64,000 bases of DNA from Sphingobacterium corticibacter (GTDB lineage Bacteria; Bacteroidota; Bacteroidia; Sphingobacteriales; Sphingobacteriaceae). Below the pieces are notes generated by a model. That model was not told the DNA's origin, ran no database searches, and saw nothing but the letters and a program-made list of their open reading frames with translations. A program made the position numbers and the translations under genes. Below, piece after piece: positions 18,324 to 28,080 of the stretch (position 1 is its first letter; every line of letters starts with the position of its first letter). The stretch spans positions 1,302,001-1,366,000 of the forward strand of contig NZ_QDKG01000001.1 in the NCBI RefSeq assembly GCF_003076635.1, given 5' to 3'.

Positions 18324-18878
18324 ATGAAAGATACGTGGTTAAACATCATTAAAGGCGATCGTACTAGCTTTTTGAAGCTGTACGACACGTTCTATACGCC
18401 TTTGTTTCACTACGGAATGACGATCCGCCGGGATCGGGAATTAGTTAAAGAAAGCCTTCATATTTTGTTTTGCGAATTGTGGGAACGACACGAGCGTCTG
18501 CCGCAAACGAAAGTAGATCCCAAATTCTATCTGTTTACTTGGCTCAAACGTATCATTATCCGTCAGGTCGAAATACCACATAGTCAGATCGAGGATTTAC
18601 TACACGAACCAGCAGAGGAATCGATCGAAGCACAAAGCATTGCCATCGAACAAGTGATGGATATGCACGAACGCTTGCAACGTGCGCTTAATAAATTGAC
18701 TAAAAAACAACGTCGCTATATTCAATGGCGATTTTTCGAGGAGCGTTCGTACGAAGAGATTGCCGAACTAGACAATGCCTCTGTCAGAACAGTTTACAAT
18801 GTTATTTATGAAGCTTTAAAGCGCATGCGTGGCGATATAGCAATCCTTCATGCTATTATTTTGATTTTTTCTAAATAA
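18324..18878 (+). CDS. ECF-type RNA polymerase sigma factor
   Basis: A 184-residue sigma-70 family protein with region 2 at about 10-75 (SFLKLYDTFYTPLFHYG, then ELWERHERLP) and region 4 at about 115-170 (LNKLTKKQRRYIQWRFFEERSYEEIAELDNAS as overlapping helices, then VRTVYNVIYEALKRMR). Region 2 is shortened and acidic residues are few, as in many Bacteroidota FecI-like factors. It sits directly before a FecR gene and an STN-domain TonB receptor. By family rule, the receptor's STN domain signals through FecR to release this sigma factor, which then transcribes the operon. Confidence 0.88.
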   Translation: MKDTWLNIIKGDRTSFLKLYDTFYTPLFHYGMTIRRDRELVKESLHILFCELWERHERLPQTKVDPKFYLFTWLKRIIIRQVEIPHSQIEDLLHEPAEESIEAQSIAIEQVMDMHERLQRALNKLTKKQRRYIQWRFFEERSYEEIAELDNASVRTVYNVIYEALKRMRGDIAILHAIILIFSK

Positions 18879-18932
18879 AAATAGGTAAAAGTCGCTGACT
18901 TTGCCCACTACTCCATATAGTAACTCAAATAC

Positions 18933-19934
18933 ATGCTAGATCCTACAGTAGAAAAGCTGATTTCAGATCACTCTTTTGTGAATTATTGTCTGTCGAAAAG
19001 TGCCGAAGACAGCACTTTTTGGGACAGATGGCTAGAGCAAAATCCAGAACATCGCGAGGTGACCGATAAAGCGCGCCAAATGGTACTACTATTAGTAGAC
19101 CAACCTACCGAGGATGAATTTCAGATCGAAAGAACGCGTTTGCTAAACCACATAACAGCGTTCAACGAGCAGCATAAACCACGTGTTCGCCGGTTATGGA
19201 AGGCAGCAGTAGCTGCTGCGACGATATTGCTCGTGGGCGCAATCAGTTATCAGGTATGGATGCATAGACAAGATAGTCAGCTTGCTAATACCAGCAATAT
19301 CGACTGGGTAGCACAACATGTACCCGACAAAAAGATGATGCACGTGGCATTGGCAGATGGTACTACCGTGAAATTATTTCCGGGTTCAAATTTTTCTTAT
19401 CCTGCGGCTTTTCAAGATAGCATACGTGAAGTAAAATTAGATGGTGGCGGTTTTTTCGAGGTAAAGCATAATGCAGAAAAGCCATTTATCATCCATACCG
19501 ACGAATTAGCTGTCCGCGTAATGGGAACTTCGTTCAATATGCAAGCATACGCTACGGATAACCAAACAAAAGTCGCTCTATTTAATGGAAAAGTGCTCAT
19601 CGAACATCAAGGAAAACAACAAACCTTGTCGCCTGGACAAGCTTTTGTGTGGGACAAAAAGAGCCAATCAGCACAGGTCGAATCTTTTGATGTGGCACAA
19701 GAACGCCAAGTATCTAATGGCCTAGTGGTCTTTGAGCATGCCAGCTATGAGGAAGTCGCGCGTCAGCTGACGCGAAAATATGGCGTAAAATGGCAGTCAG
19801 ACATAGCTGTCCAGATACAGTTTTCAGGTACAATCCATCAAGAATCTCTCGAAGATGTGTTGAATCATTTGACCTATACCACCGATTACCGCTTCACTTT
19901 GCAACAGGATACTGTACGTGTACAGCAGAATTAA
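18933..19934 (+). CDS. FecR-family anti-sigma/signal-transducing membrane protein
   Basis: 333 residues: a cytoplasmic helical N-terminus (about 1-85), one membrane helix (KAAVAAATILLVGAISYQVW, about 90-110), and a periplasmic FecR domain beginning around the WVAQHVPDKKMMHVALADG segment, with GGGFFEVKHNAEKPFIIH and VRVMGTSFNMQAY. The C-terminal STN-interacting module (residues about 270-330) contains the FSGTIHQESLEDVLNHL pattern. It transmits the receptor signal to the sigma factor encoded 54 bases upstream. Its stop lies one base before the ATG of the receptor gene, which indicates coupled translation. Confidence 0.9.
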   Translation: MLDPTVEKLISDHSFVNYCLSKSAEDSTFWDRWLEQNPEHREVTDKARQMVLLLVDQPTEDEFQIERTRLLNHITAFNEQHKPRVRRLWKAAVAAATILLVGAISYQVWMHRQDSQLANTSNIDWVAQHVPDKKMMHVALADGTTVKLFPGSNFSYPAAFQDSIREVKLDGGGFFEVKHNAEKPFIIHTDELAVRVMGTSFNMQAYATDNQTKVALFNGKVLIEHQGKQQTLSPGQAFVWDKKSQSAQVESFDVAQERQVSNGLVVFEHASYEEVARQLTRKYGVKWQSDIAVQIQFSGTIHQESLEDVLNHLTYTTDYRFTLQQDTVRVQQN

Positions 19935-19935
19935 C

Positions 19936-22900
19936 ATGAATCATTTTTACAAAATACTGTGCATACTATGTTTGTGCACCAATCAGATCAGCGCACAGCA
20001 AAATATTTCAGTAAAAGCAGATAAGGCGGCATTGCGCCAAGTCGTGAAGCTTGTAGAAGCGCAGGTGCCTTATACCTTTTTGTACGATGAACAACGCATC
20101 TCGCTCAATAAACGCATCTCGCTAGACGTGACTGGCAACCTGAATAGCGTGCTAAAAGCGATCGAAAAAGCAGCATTTGTAGAATTGCAGGTATCTGGTA
20201 AGCATATTTTGATGAAACCTTCTCGCACTGGATTATTATCCGGGCGCGTGATTGATGAGCAAGGAGCACCGCTACAATCGGTTTCGGTCTATTTGCCGGC
20301 GATGGATCAGCGATTCATTACAGGAGAGAACGGAGAGTTTCGTTTCCATTATCCCGCAACAAAAACTAGAAATGAACTATTAACCATTTCGCTTTTGGGC
20401 AGGCAGGAACAGCGCTTGCAAGTTGATCTTGAACCTGGCGAAAGACGATTGCCAGATGTGATATTGCCGATATTGAGTATGGGGCTGGAAGAGGTGTCGG
20501 TAGCGCCGACGGCAGATTCGCGCTTAGAAAGTAATAGTTCCATCTATATCAATCGGGAAGTGATCCTGCAATCTGGCGCACTGAGTTTGAATGATTTATT
20601 GAATCTTGTGCCAGGCAAGAAGATAGAAGCGCCATCTTTGCAACGTGTGCAACAAGCCAATCTGCGTACGGCCAATTATGCCACTAATTCTGCCGCTTCG
20701 CGAGATGCCTTCGCTTTAAACAACGCCTTTGGTGTTGCCCTGATTTTGGATGGCATTGCATTATCTAATAATGCGAATATGCAAACCAGAAATGTGGGTA
20801 TGACGGGAATGGAAAATGCCGGTGTGTTTGGTGGTGCCTCTGGACTAACAGGTGGTGGCAATTCTCCGGGTAATTATTCGGGAGATTATGCCTTCGGCGG
20901 ATTGGATCTTCGGCAGATTACGACGGACAATATTGAGAGTGTGGAGATCGTAGCTGGAGTGGCTTCCGCCAGATATGGTGATCTCACGGATGGCGCCATC
21001 ATCATAAATCGTATGGCAGGAAGTTCGCCATTACATTTTCAAATGCAGCTACGCGACAATGCAACGGTGTACGGGATGAATAAAGGCTTCCAAACCAAAA
21101 AGTTTGGTGGCTTCTCTTTTGGGGCAAATTTTACCCGCTCTTTCGAAGATAATCGTGATAAGCTGAAAGCGTATGATCGTTGGGGCGGAAATGCCATGTG
21201 GACGATCGCCGGCGGTCGCGAACGCGCATTTACTAATACACTGTCGGTAGATTACAATCGTAATCTGGACAATATCTTGCAAGATCCGGATGATCCTACA
21301 GGTACTTTCGTACGTTTTCGTACCTACAACTTTAGTATAGCCAATCGCGCCAACTATCGTATTGACCACGGATTCATCAGTAACATTGGCCTTAATATGC
21401 GTTATGGCCAATCTTACCAAAATACCTACAAAGAGCAGTTGATGAATGGCACGTTTGTTATCTATTCGGATGCAACGGAAGTGGGCGTAGCTCAAGGGAT
21501 TTACGGTCCAGGTACCTACACGTCGATATCTCATATTGAAGGTAAACCAATCGATTTTACGACCCGATTAGATCTTACTGGCCGGTATTACACAGGCGAT
21601 GTAGCTCATCAAGTGCAGTTTGGTGCCAATTACAATTATTCGAAAAATAATGGTGCTGGACAAATCGTTGATCCATCGCGTCCGAATAGTTTAGCTTCTG
21701 CTGCGACAGCGAGTAATCGTTCGGCACGATATTATGATTACACCCAAATCCGCGCCCAACATCAAATCGGCTTGTATGCAGAAGATGTGTTCCAGTTGGA
21801 TGTGGCCGACCGACCGCTGCATGTGCGTGCTGGTGCGCGAATGGACTTTTTTGAAAAATTTGTGACGGTATCACCACGCGCCAACTTGCGCTATGAGCTA
21901 AACTCCAAATGGCGTGTCGGCTTGGCTTATGGTTTTTCCAGCAAAGCACCAGCTTTGGCACAACTGTACCCTGGTCCAGTATATTATGAGATTCCACTAT
22001 TCCAATACACCGCGGTGACTGAAACAGGTGCCGTAGATGCAGCGAAGAGCCTTTACCTGTTGCACGTGGACAAGTTTGTGCCCGGCAACTCGACTTTAAA
22101 ACCGAGCAAATCCCAGCAGTTTGAATTGTCTACAATGTATGCTTCTAACGGATATCGACTAGCTATCAACGTATACGACAAGCGCAATTATGACGGCATC
22201 GGCACCGTGCGTGGTTTCAGTCAAGTTTTACTTGATCGTTATGAGCGTAATCCAGATCAAACGGCAGAAATTCCTTATATAATCAACGGTACTGACTTAC
22301 GTCGACTCACCCGTAACGAATTTAGAAACGGAAATAAGTCGTACAATCGAGGTATAGAAGTGTTATTATCGACACCAAAATGGGAAGCAATTCAAACCGT
22401 CTTTAATCTACGTGGAGGATTTACTCATACGGAAGCACGGCCATTAACAAGTTATAACTTTCTAGATTTCACTAATCCAGGAACAGATCCCGGCTATGCC
22501 GTCACTGGGGTTTATCCATCTCGACTTCGCGTAACGATGACTAGTAATGCGGCTCTCACCACCAGTACGCATATTCCTAAAGCCAAGCTGATCGTAAACT
22601 TTACGGCAGAATTTAACATTCTCAATGAAACGAAGACCTTAGCCACCGACGGTATCCCAGTGGGCTACTATACGGAGAACGGTAATTATTATCTAATTAA
22701 TGAATTTGATCCTGAAAATGTGCAATATCGACACCTATTACAGACACAGCAATTATTGAACAACCAGAATCAACCGGGGTTATACAGCAATTTTCATTTG
22801 AATCTATCCAAAGAAATTACCGAACGACTTACCGTTTCCTTTAATGTATACAACGTATTTAACTATCGACCACAATACTTACGATCCGACAATACGTTGA

Positions 22901-22953
22901 TTATCCCCAACAGTAAACCTACCTATGGTGCGCAATTGCGACTGCGTCTATAG
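19936..22953 (+). CDS. STN-domain TonB-dependent outer membrane receptor
   Basis: The ATG at 19936 gives 1005 residues with a signal peptide ending ISAQQ; a GTG at 19918 inside fecR would add six residues and is less likely. Domains: STN (about 20-95, AALRQVVKLVEAQVPYTFLYD), a carboxypeptidase-regulatory-like domain (about 100-185), a plug (about 200-335) with Gly-rich GGASGLTGGGNSPGNYSGDY and ARYGDLTDGAI, and a beta-barrel ending in LRLRL. It is not a SusC: no SusD follows and the plug differs. STN receptors of the FecA type sense their own cargo through FecR. With the downstream cytochrome c peroxidase, iron or another metal chelate is the likely cargo (inference). Confidence 0.88.
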   Translation: MNHFYKILCILCLCTNQISAQQNISVKADKAALRQVVKLVEAQVPYTFLYDEQRISLNKRISLDVTGNLNSVLKAIEKAAFVELQVSGKHILMKPSRTGLLSGRVIDEQGAPLQSVSVYLPAMDQRFITGENGEFRFHYPATKTRNELLTISLLGRQEQRLQVDLEPGERRLPDVILPILSMGLEEVSVAPTADSRLESNSSIYINREVILQSGALSLNDLLNLVPGKKIEAPSLQRVQQANLRTANYATNSAASRDAFALNNAFGVALILDGIALSNNANMQTRNVGMTGMENAGVFGGASGLTGGGNSPGNYSGDYAFGGLDLRQITTDNIESVEIVAGVASARYGDLTDGAIIINRMAGSSPLHFQMQLRDNATVYGMNKGFQTKKFGGFSFGANFTRSFEDNRDKLKAYDRWGGNAMWTIAGGRERAFTNTLSVDYNRNLDNILQDPDDPTGTFVRFRTYNFSIANRANYRIDHGFISNIGLNMRYGQSYQNTYKEQLMNGTFVIYSDATEVGVAQGIYGPGTYTSISHIEGKPIDFTTRLDLTGRYYTGDVAHQVQFGANYNYSKNNGAGQIVDPSRPNSLASAATASNRSARYYDYTQIRAQHQIGLYAEDVFQLDVADRPLHVRAGARMDFFEKFVTVSPRANLRYELNSKWRVGLAYGFSSKAPALAQLYPGPVYYEIPLFQYTAVTETGAVDAAKSLYLLHVDKFVPGNSTLKPSKSQQFELSTMYASNGYRLAINVYDKRNYDGIGTVRGFSQVLLDRYERNPDQTAEIPYIINGTDLRRLTRNEFRNGNKSYNRGIEVLLSTPKWEAIQTVFNLRGGFTHTEARPLTSYNFLDFTNPGTDPGYAVTGVYPSRLRVTMTSNAALTTSTHIPKAKLIVNFTAEFNILNETKTLATDGIPVGYYTENGNYYLINEFDPENVQYRHLLQTQQLLNNQNQPGLYSNFHLNLSKEITERLTVSFNVYNVFNYRPQYLRSDNTLIIPNSKPTYGAQLRLRL

Positions 22954-23004
22954 TCGCCTTCCAAATCATTATCTATTACACAAACAGTATTATTCCAAAA
23001 ACAA

Positions 23005-24348
23005 ATGAAACAATCTATCCAACTCGTCTTAATCTGCTTTGCTCTGTTGAGCGTCGTAGCTTGTAAAAAAGATGTAGCACCCGAAAATCAATCCGTTAGT
23101 ATCGAAGTCAATGCCGCATTTGGCGAAAGCGATTACTCCAGTAAATTAAAATTGGACGCCATCACTATTCAAGTGTTTGACATCTCTGGTAAAGAAGTCT
23201 TCAAAGGAGAAACAGATGCGCAAGGGCGCGTCAGTGTACCCAATCTAGCACCAGGCCGCTATGGTATACAAGGTACTAAAACATATCCCGTCAATGATTT
23301 CAATGCCGCTTCAGGCTTGAGCGAAGAATTCGACGTACTTTTTAGCAGTGCTATTGAGACCGAAGACATCAACCTAAATTCTGAAAAATCGTTTTCGGTA
23401 GAATTGCGTAATGGATCGTACAATGCCTTAGTAATTAAGCAAATTTATTATGCAGGTTCTGATGCAAACAGAGGCGCTAATTTCCGCGATCACTTTATCG
23501 AAGTATACAACAACTCCGAAGAAGTACAGTATGCCGATGGCTTATACATTGCAGAAGCACAAGGAGCTAACTCTGCTAGTACCACATATGCCTATCAAGC
23601 GCGTAGTGGTCAGTACGATTGGTCTCGTTCGTTCGGTATGCCGACGGATATCAATGCCAATGCAGATTATGTGTATGCGCGTACGATTTTGCAATTGCCA
23701 GGCACGGGCCAGCAATATCCAATTCGTGCTGGCGAAAGTATTGTCATTGCCGCTACGGCAGTGAATCACAAACAGCCATATCAAGGTACAGATGGCGTCG
23801 GTATTTCTATCCAGGATCCGGAATTAACAGTAGATCTTAGTCAGACAGATTTCGAAGCGTACTATACACCCTATGTAGATCGTGGTCGTCCGATCGCGTC
23901 TGATGTGGATAATCCTAATGTTCCGAATGTCATCGTACACCGCAGGGCAGGCAACGCGACGGATTTGATTTTGAGCTCTAACGGTCAGCATAGTTTTATC
24001 ATTTTCCGTGATCAAAATATGGGTGCGGTAACCTCATGGAAGAGCTATGATGCACCTTACGCAGATGGGCGCGAACGTACAGATGGCGAGTTTGTACAAA
24101 TACCCGTTGCTAATATCATCGATGCGGTAGAGATACAATCATCATCTACCACCACAAGGTATCCTAAAAAATTCACGGCACAGAGTGATGCGGGTTGGAT
24201 TGCAGTAACTGGTGGTGCACGTTCTTCCAATTCGGTGATCCGCAAAACAAAAGAAACCATCAACGGACGTCGTGTATTGATGGATACCAATAACTCAACG
24301 GCAGATTTTGTCACGATCAAAGCCAATCCACGCGGATTTGCTAACTAA
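23005..24348 (+). CDS. DUF4876-type lipoprotein
   Basis: A 447-residue lipoprotein with cysteine at residue 20 (LSVVAC) followed by KKD. Residues about 30-110 form a beta-sandwich of carboxypeptidase-regulatory type (ITIQVFDISGKEVFKGETDAQ split over the strand pairs). The rest matches my recollection of DUF4876 proteins, which accompany TonB receptors in Bacteroidota: FRDHFIEVYNNSEEVQYADGL and RAGESIVIAATAVNHK, a lamin-tail-like fold. A surface ligand-binding role is likely but unproven. It lies 51 bases after the receptor gene and 4 bases before the next gene. Confidence 0.8.
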   Translation: MKQSIQLVLICFALLSVVACKKDVAPENQSVSIEVNAAFGESDYSSKLKLDAITIQVFDISGKEVFKGETDAQGRVSVPNLAPGRYGIQGTKTYPVNDFNAASGLSEEFDVLFSSAIETEDINLNSEKSFSVELRNGSYNALVIKQIYYAGSDANRGANFRDHFIEVYNNSEEVQYADGLYIAEAQGANSASTTYAYQARSGQYDWSRSFGMPTDINANADYVYARTILQLPGTGQQYPIRAGESIVIAATAVNHKQPYQGTDGVGISIQDPELTVDLSQTDFEAYYTPYVDRGRPIASDVDNPNVPNVIVHRRAGNATDLILSSNGQHSFIIFRDQNMGAVTSWKSYDAPYADGRERTDGEFVQIPVANIIDAVEIQSSSTTTRYPKKFTAQSDAGWIAVTGGARSSNSVIRKTKETINGRRVLMDTNNSTADFVTIKANPRGFAN

Positions 24349-24352
24349 TACC

Positions 24353-25894
24353 ATGCAGCATACCAATAAATATATTTTATGGGTTTGTTTTACTTTCTTG
24401 TGTCAGATTACGCTGGCGCAGGAAAGTAATACGCTGGATACCATCCAGCGACAAATCCGTTATTTCGCTATTGACAATCCGATGTGGTTGCACGAATCGG
24501 TTGAAAATAGATATACGCTCTTGCATGCACAATATGGCGGCATGCAGGGCGAATATCGATTGGCACAAGATGCCGGAAAGTCGCGTAGCACCCACGTGAA
24601 TTCCGAAGGAAGCATTACCCTGAAAGATGTGCGACTTTGGGGACGATTTTCCTACAATCGTACGCTCGAAGATAGTACGCGTTTTGGTCATCAGACACGG
24701 CAAAATCCTTCCGCACCGTTTTACTTTGCGTCGTACGGCAACAATCATTATGTACGTACCAACTATACCATACAAGCACGAGGTCAACGTTATTTTGATA
24801 AATGGTCCGTGTTTGGTGGACTAGATTATCGCATTGGTGATCATTTTAGCAACAATGATCCGCGCGGAAGCATTGATGTGATACAGGTAGACGGGCAACT
24901 CGGCGTCAGCCGCAAATTGAGCGAAGACCTTGAAATAGGCTTGGAAGCACAATATGGTTACGGGCAAGAAAGCTTTGAAGTGGCTTTCAAAAATGAAAAT
25001 TACGTATTGAGTCCCGCCGTGACGCGCTATCTCAACTATGCGGTGATCGGTTATGGCTGGCAGACCAACGACTGGTTGTTAGCGCGCGGTATTCATTACC
25101 AGAATGACATGAAGCGCTACGGTTCGCAGGCTTATCTTTCTTATAATACCAAAATAGGGAAGTTCTACGCCACGGCACATTACAAACAGGAGAAACAGGT
25201 GTATCAACAAGTATTGCGTAATGAGTCGCGCAACAATGTGCTAAACGAATATGCGATAGATGATATCGGCGGCGATTTGATGTGGCAGCTTAGACGCAAT
25301 AATCGCGCGTATTTGGTGCAACTGAGTTCGACCATGCGAAGTGGTCAGGATAAGGTGGTTTTTCAAGCGAACGGGATCAACAATTTTGTTTACGAACATG
25401 ATACGCACAGTGCTAAGATAGCGCACACCTATTATGCTCAAAAATGGCAATTCCATTTCGAGGGATTTGCTGGAATGACTTCGGAAACGAGACAGGATGG
25501 CGGTAGTGGTACACTGTTAGATTATTCTCGATTGGACGGCTCGCTGTCTGCTATGGCCACTTATATTACCTCGAAAAATCAACAGGTGCATCTCAGTATT
25601 ACAGGTTTAGCGGGCAAGCCATTGACCGTAAATTGGTCTGTACCCGAAATCAACGAAAACATGTTTCACCGATATGTTTACTTTCATGACGTAGGTTATC
25701 ACCAAGCAAACACGCAGGGAGCAAGGTTTGAATTGGGCTTTCGCCAGCCCTTGAAGCGTAAAGATTTCGTAAGAGTGCTCGCTAGTTTGCAAACAGTTTC
25801 GGCCAGTAATATATCTGATTTGGGCAGACAAACGGCCACCTTACCTGGGTTAAAAAGAAACCATTTTGCCTTGAGTTTGGCTTACGGCTTTTAA
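24353..25894 (+). CDS. DUF6850-like outer membrane beta-barrel protein
   Basis: From the ATG at 24353 (four bases after the DUF4876 stop) the product has 513 residues, with a signal peptide ending LAQES. The rest is beta-strand-rich with alternating aromatic residues and ends in SLAYGF, the aromatic C-terminus typical of outer-membrane barrels. Motifs such as YGGMQGEYRLAQDAG and KDVRLWGRFSYNR resemble the DUF6850 family, which to my knowledge co-occurs with DUF4876 genes. Its function is unknown; a second pore or partner of the TonB receptor is plausible. The next gene begins 11 bases later. Confidence 0.75.
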   Translation: MQHTNKYILWVCFTFLCQITLAQESNTLDTIQRQIRYFAIDNPMWLHESVENRYTLLHAQYGGMQGEYRLAQDAGKSRSTHVNSEGSITLKDVRLWGRFSYNRTLEDSTRFGHQTRQNPSAPFYFASYGNNHYVRTNYTIQARGQRYFDKWSVFGGLDYRIGDHFSNNDPRGSIDVIQVDGQLGVSRKLSEDLEIGLEAQYGYGQESFEVAFKNENYVLSPAVTRYLNYAVIGYGWQTNDWLLARGIHYQNDMKRYGSQAYLSYNTKIGKFYATAHYKQEKQVYQQVLRNESRNNVLNEYAIDDIGGDLMWQLRRNNRAYLVQLSSTMRSGQDKVVFQANGINNFVYEHDTHSAKIAHTYYAQKWQFHFEGFAGMTSETRQDGGSGTLLDYSRLDGSLSAMATYITSKNQQVHLSITGLAGKPLTVNWSVPEINENMFHRYVYFHDVGYHQANTQGARFELGFRQPLKRKDFVRVLASLQTVSASNISDLGRQTATLPGLKRNHFALSLAYGF

Positions 25895-25905
25895 ATTTTT
25901 CTGTG

Positions 25906-27063
25906 ATGTGGAGTTTGAATAGACGCCTTATCGTCATTTTGTTGTTGTTATCGTTGGCGCCAGTTGCGGTGTTGCTTTCTAGTTTTTTTTCCGAACCGGA
26001 ATATACCTTAGCCCAATTGCGCGAACTATACAGCAGTGGCGATTCCAAGAAATGGCCTTTGCCGAATATTGATGAAAGCATTAAGCCTGACTTTGAAGAT
26101 CTCGGCGTATTGGGTAAAGTAAACTTTCCTACCGATAATCCATTTACAGAAAGTAAGTCTGAATTGGGAAAGCTTTTGTTCTTTGATCGCCGATTATCGG
26201 CTTCTAAACAAATTTCCTGCGCCAGCTGTCACGATCCACAGCTCGGATTTGGCGATGGCAAAAGTTTGGCGCATGGCCACGACCGCCAGGTCGGCAAGCG
26301 CAATGCCATGACTTTATACAATGTAGGTCATTATACTTCTTGGATGTGGGATGGGAGAGCACCTTCTTTAGAAGAGCAAGTATTGATGCCAATTCAGGAT
26401 CATGTAGAGATGAATATGCATCTGGATTCTATGCTACAACATATTGATCAGATAAAAGGCTATCACGCTTATTTCGTAAAGGCATATGGCGATGAAGAGG
26501 TTAGCGTAGTACGAATACAACAAGCATTAGCGACTTATCTGCGTACCATCAACAGTTATCCAACTAAATTTGATCGTTTTATTAGCGGCACGAAAGACGC
26601 GCTCAATGATCAGGAATTGATGGGCTTGCACCTCTTTCGTACCAAAGCCCGTTGTATCAATTGCCACAATACACCGCTGTTTTCAGATAGTCAATTTCAC
26701 AATGATGGGCAGGCATTATATGGTACGCGACAGGAAGACCTTGGCCATTATCATGTGTCTGGAAAGCAATTAGATGTGGGCGCATTTCGCACACCTTCTT
26801 TACGCAATGTGGCACTAACGGGGCCTTGGATGCATCACGGCAATTTTCCAACATTACGCGATGTGGTGGAATTGTATAATCTTGGCAACCCTGCACCTAT
26901 ACAGCGTCGCGTTGTAGTGGATGAAAATCTGCGTCCAATTCCTTCTCCATTACTGAAAAAACTAGACCTTTCCCGCGAGGAAGTGGATGCGGTTGTTGCT
27001 TTTATGCAGGCCTTAAGTGCACCGGTGCAAAGAAGAATAAACACACCAGAGTTGCCCGATTAA
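25906..27063 (+). CDS. Di-heme cytochrome c peroxidase (CcpA/MauG family)
   Basis: 385 residues from ATG 25906 (a GTG lies one codon before). An N-terminal hydrophobic anchor or signal (residues about 5-25) exports it to the periplasm. Two heme c motifs are present: CASCH at residues 105-109 and CINCH at 250-254. Other family hallmarks are FDRRLSASKQISCASCH, NVGHYTSWMWDGR, and QLDVGAFRTPSLRNVALTGPW (as adjoining segments) with a late TGPWMHHG Met/His pair. The enzyme reduces H2O2, or oxidises another substrate, using electrons from small c-type cytochromes. It is the last gene of the sigma-FecR-receptor operon, hinting at redox processing of the imported metal compound. Confidence 0.88.
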   Translation: MWSLNRRLIVILLLLSLAPVAVLLSSFFSEPEYTLAQLRELYSSGDSKKWPLPNIDESIKPDFEDLGVLGKVNFPTDNPFTESKSELGKLLFFDRRLSASKQISCASCHDPQLGFGDGKSLAHGHDRQVGKRNAMTLYNVGHYTSWMWDGRAPSLEEQVLMPIQDHVEMNMHLDSMLQHIDQIKGYHAYFVKAYGDEEVSVVRIQQALATYLRTINSYPTKFDRFISGTKDALNDQELMGLHLFRTKARCINCHNTPLFSDSQFHNDGQALYGTRQEDLGHYHVSGKQLDVGAFRTPSLRNVALTGPWMHHGNFPTLRDVVELYNLGNPAPIQRRVVVDENLRPIPSPLLKKLDLSREEVDAVVAFMQALSAPVQRRINTPELPD

Positions 27064-27210
27064 GAAATAAGATCTTCATCCGATCAGGTATATACTGCTT
27101 TACGATCTGAACGTAACCACAATTCTGTTTTTCGTGTCATAACATGAGTTAATCTTTCATCTGTATTCGAAAATAGTGTAAATTTAATGTGTACATAAAA
27201 ACAAAATAGT

Positions 27211-27963
27211 ATGTCTAAATTGGAAAACAAAGTAGCTATTGTGACGGGTGCTGGATCTGGTATTGGCCAAGCTGTCGCAGAACTTTTCGCTTCGAGCGGA
27301 GCGAAAGTCGTTGTTTCAGATATTAATGTAGAGCACGGTAAGGCCGTGGTTGATAAAATTAATGCGGCCGGTGGAGATGCTATCTTCGTGAGAGCGGATT
27401 CGGCTAGCGCAGAAGATAATAAAAATTTAGTAGCAACTACCGTCGAACATTATGGACGATTGGATATAGCCTGCAACAATGCAGGTATTGGCGGACCAGC
27501 AACGCCTGCAGGCGAGTACGATATTGAGGCTTGGGATAAAGTCATTAACGTAAACTTGAATGGCGTATTCTACGGATGTCGCTACCAACTGGAGCAAATG
27601 ACCAAAAATGGCGGTGGAAATATTGTAAATATGGCGTCGATCCATGGTAGCGTAGCGGCACCGATGAGTAGCGCGTATACAGCAACAAAACATGCCGTAG
27701 TGGGATTGACTAAAAATATTGCAGCTGAATACGCGACAAAAAATATTCGCTGTAACGCGGTAGGGCCAGGCTATATTTTGACACCATTATTGGAAAATAA
27801 CCTAACGCAAGAGATGCGAGATGGCATCGCGGCCAAAGCACCGATGAATCGACTGGGCACACCGGAAGAAATCGCAAAGCTCGTACTATTCTTGAGTTCG
27901 GACGATGCTTCTTTCGTGACGGGCGCGTACTACATCGCGGATGGCGGATACACGGTAGTGTAA
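27211..27963 (+). CDS. Short-chain dehydrogenase (glucose 1-dehydrogenase-like SDR)
   Basis: A 250-residue classical SDR: TGAGSGIG cofactor loop at residues 12-19, NNAGIGG, catalytic Ser in MASIHGS, and Y156-x3-K160 in YTATKHA. A C-terminal SDDASFVTGAYYIADGGYTV matches the FabG/glucose-dehydrogenase subgroup. Asp after the second strand (VVSDIN) suggests NAD preference. The cytosolic substrate is unknown. It is monocistronic, separated by 147 bases from the peroxidase gene and followed by a strong terminator. It is not obviously linked to the arabinose genes next door, which run in the opposite direction. Confidence 0.85.
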   Translation: MSKLENKVAIVTGAGSGIGQAVAELFASSGAKVVVSDINVEHGKAVVDKINAAGGDAIFVRADSASAEDNKNLVATTVEHYGRLDIACNNAGIGGPATPAGEYDIEAWDKVINVNLNGVFYGCRYQLEQMTKNGGGNIVNMASIHGSVAAPMSSAYTATKHAVVGLTKNIAAEYATKNIRCNAVGPGYILTPLLENNLTQEMRDGIAAKAPMNRLGTPEEIAKLVLFLSSDDASFVTGAYYIADGGYTVV

Positions 27964-27978
27964 TTTATATTTATAGGT

Positions 27979-28022
27979 AACAAAGCGAAAGCCGATCTCT
28001 CAGGATCGGCTTTTGCTTTGTT
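27979..28022. terminator. Terminator between the SDR gene and the arabinose regulator
   Basis: A 19-bp stem with one G-U pair: left arm 27979-27997 (AACAAAGC...GCCGATC), loop TCTCAG, right arm 28004-28022 (GATCGGC...GCTTTGTT). It lies between convergent genes. Confidence 0.82.
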
Positions 28023-28080
28023 ATTAACTTTATCAACTTTCTGAACTATATTAAACCTCTCAACCCTCTCAGCAAAAAAG

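Noticed and set aside
21049..21534. Open frame of 161 codons antisense to the TonB receptor gene
   Set aside because: Same reasoning: no motifs, and it lies inside a well-conserved barrel region on the other strand.
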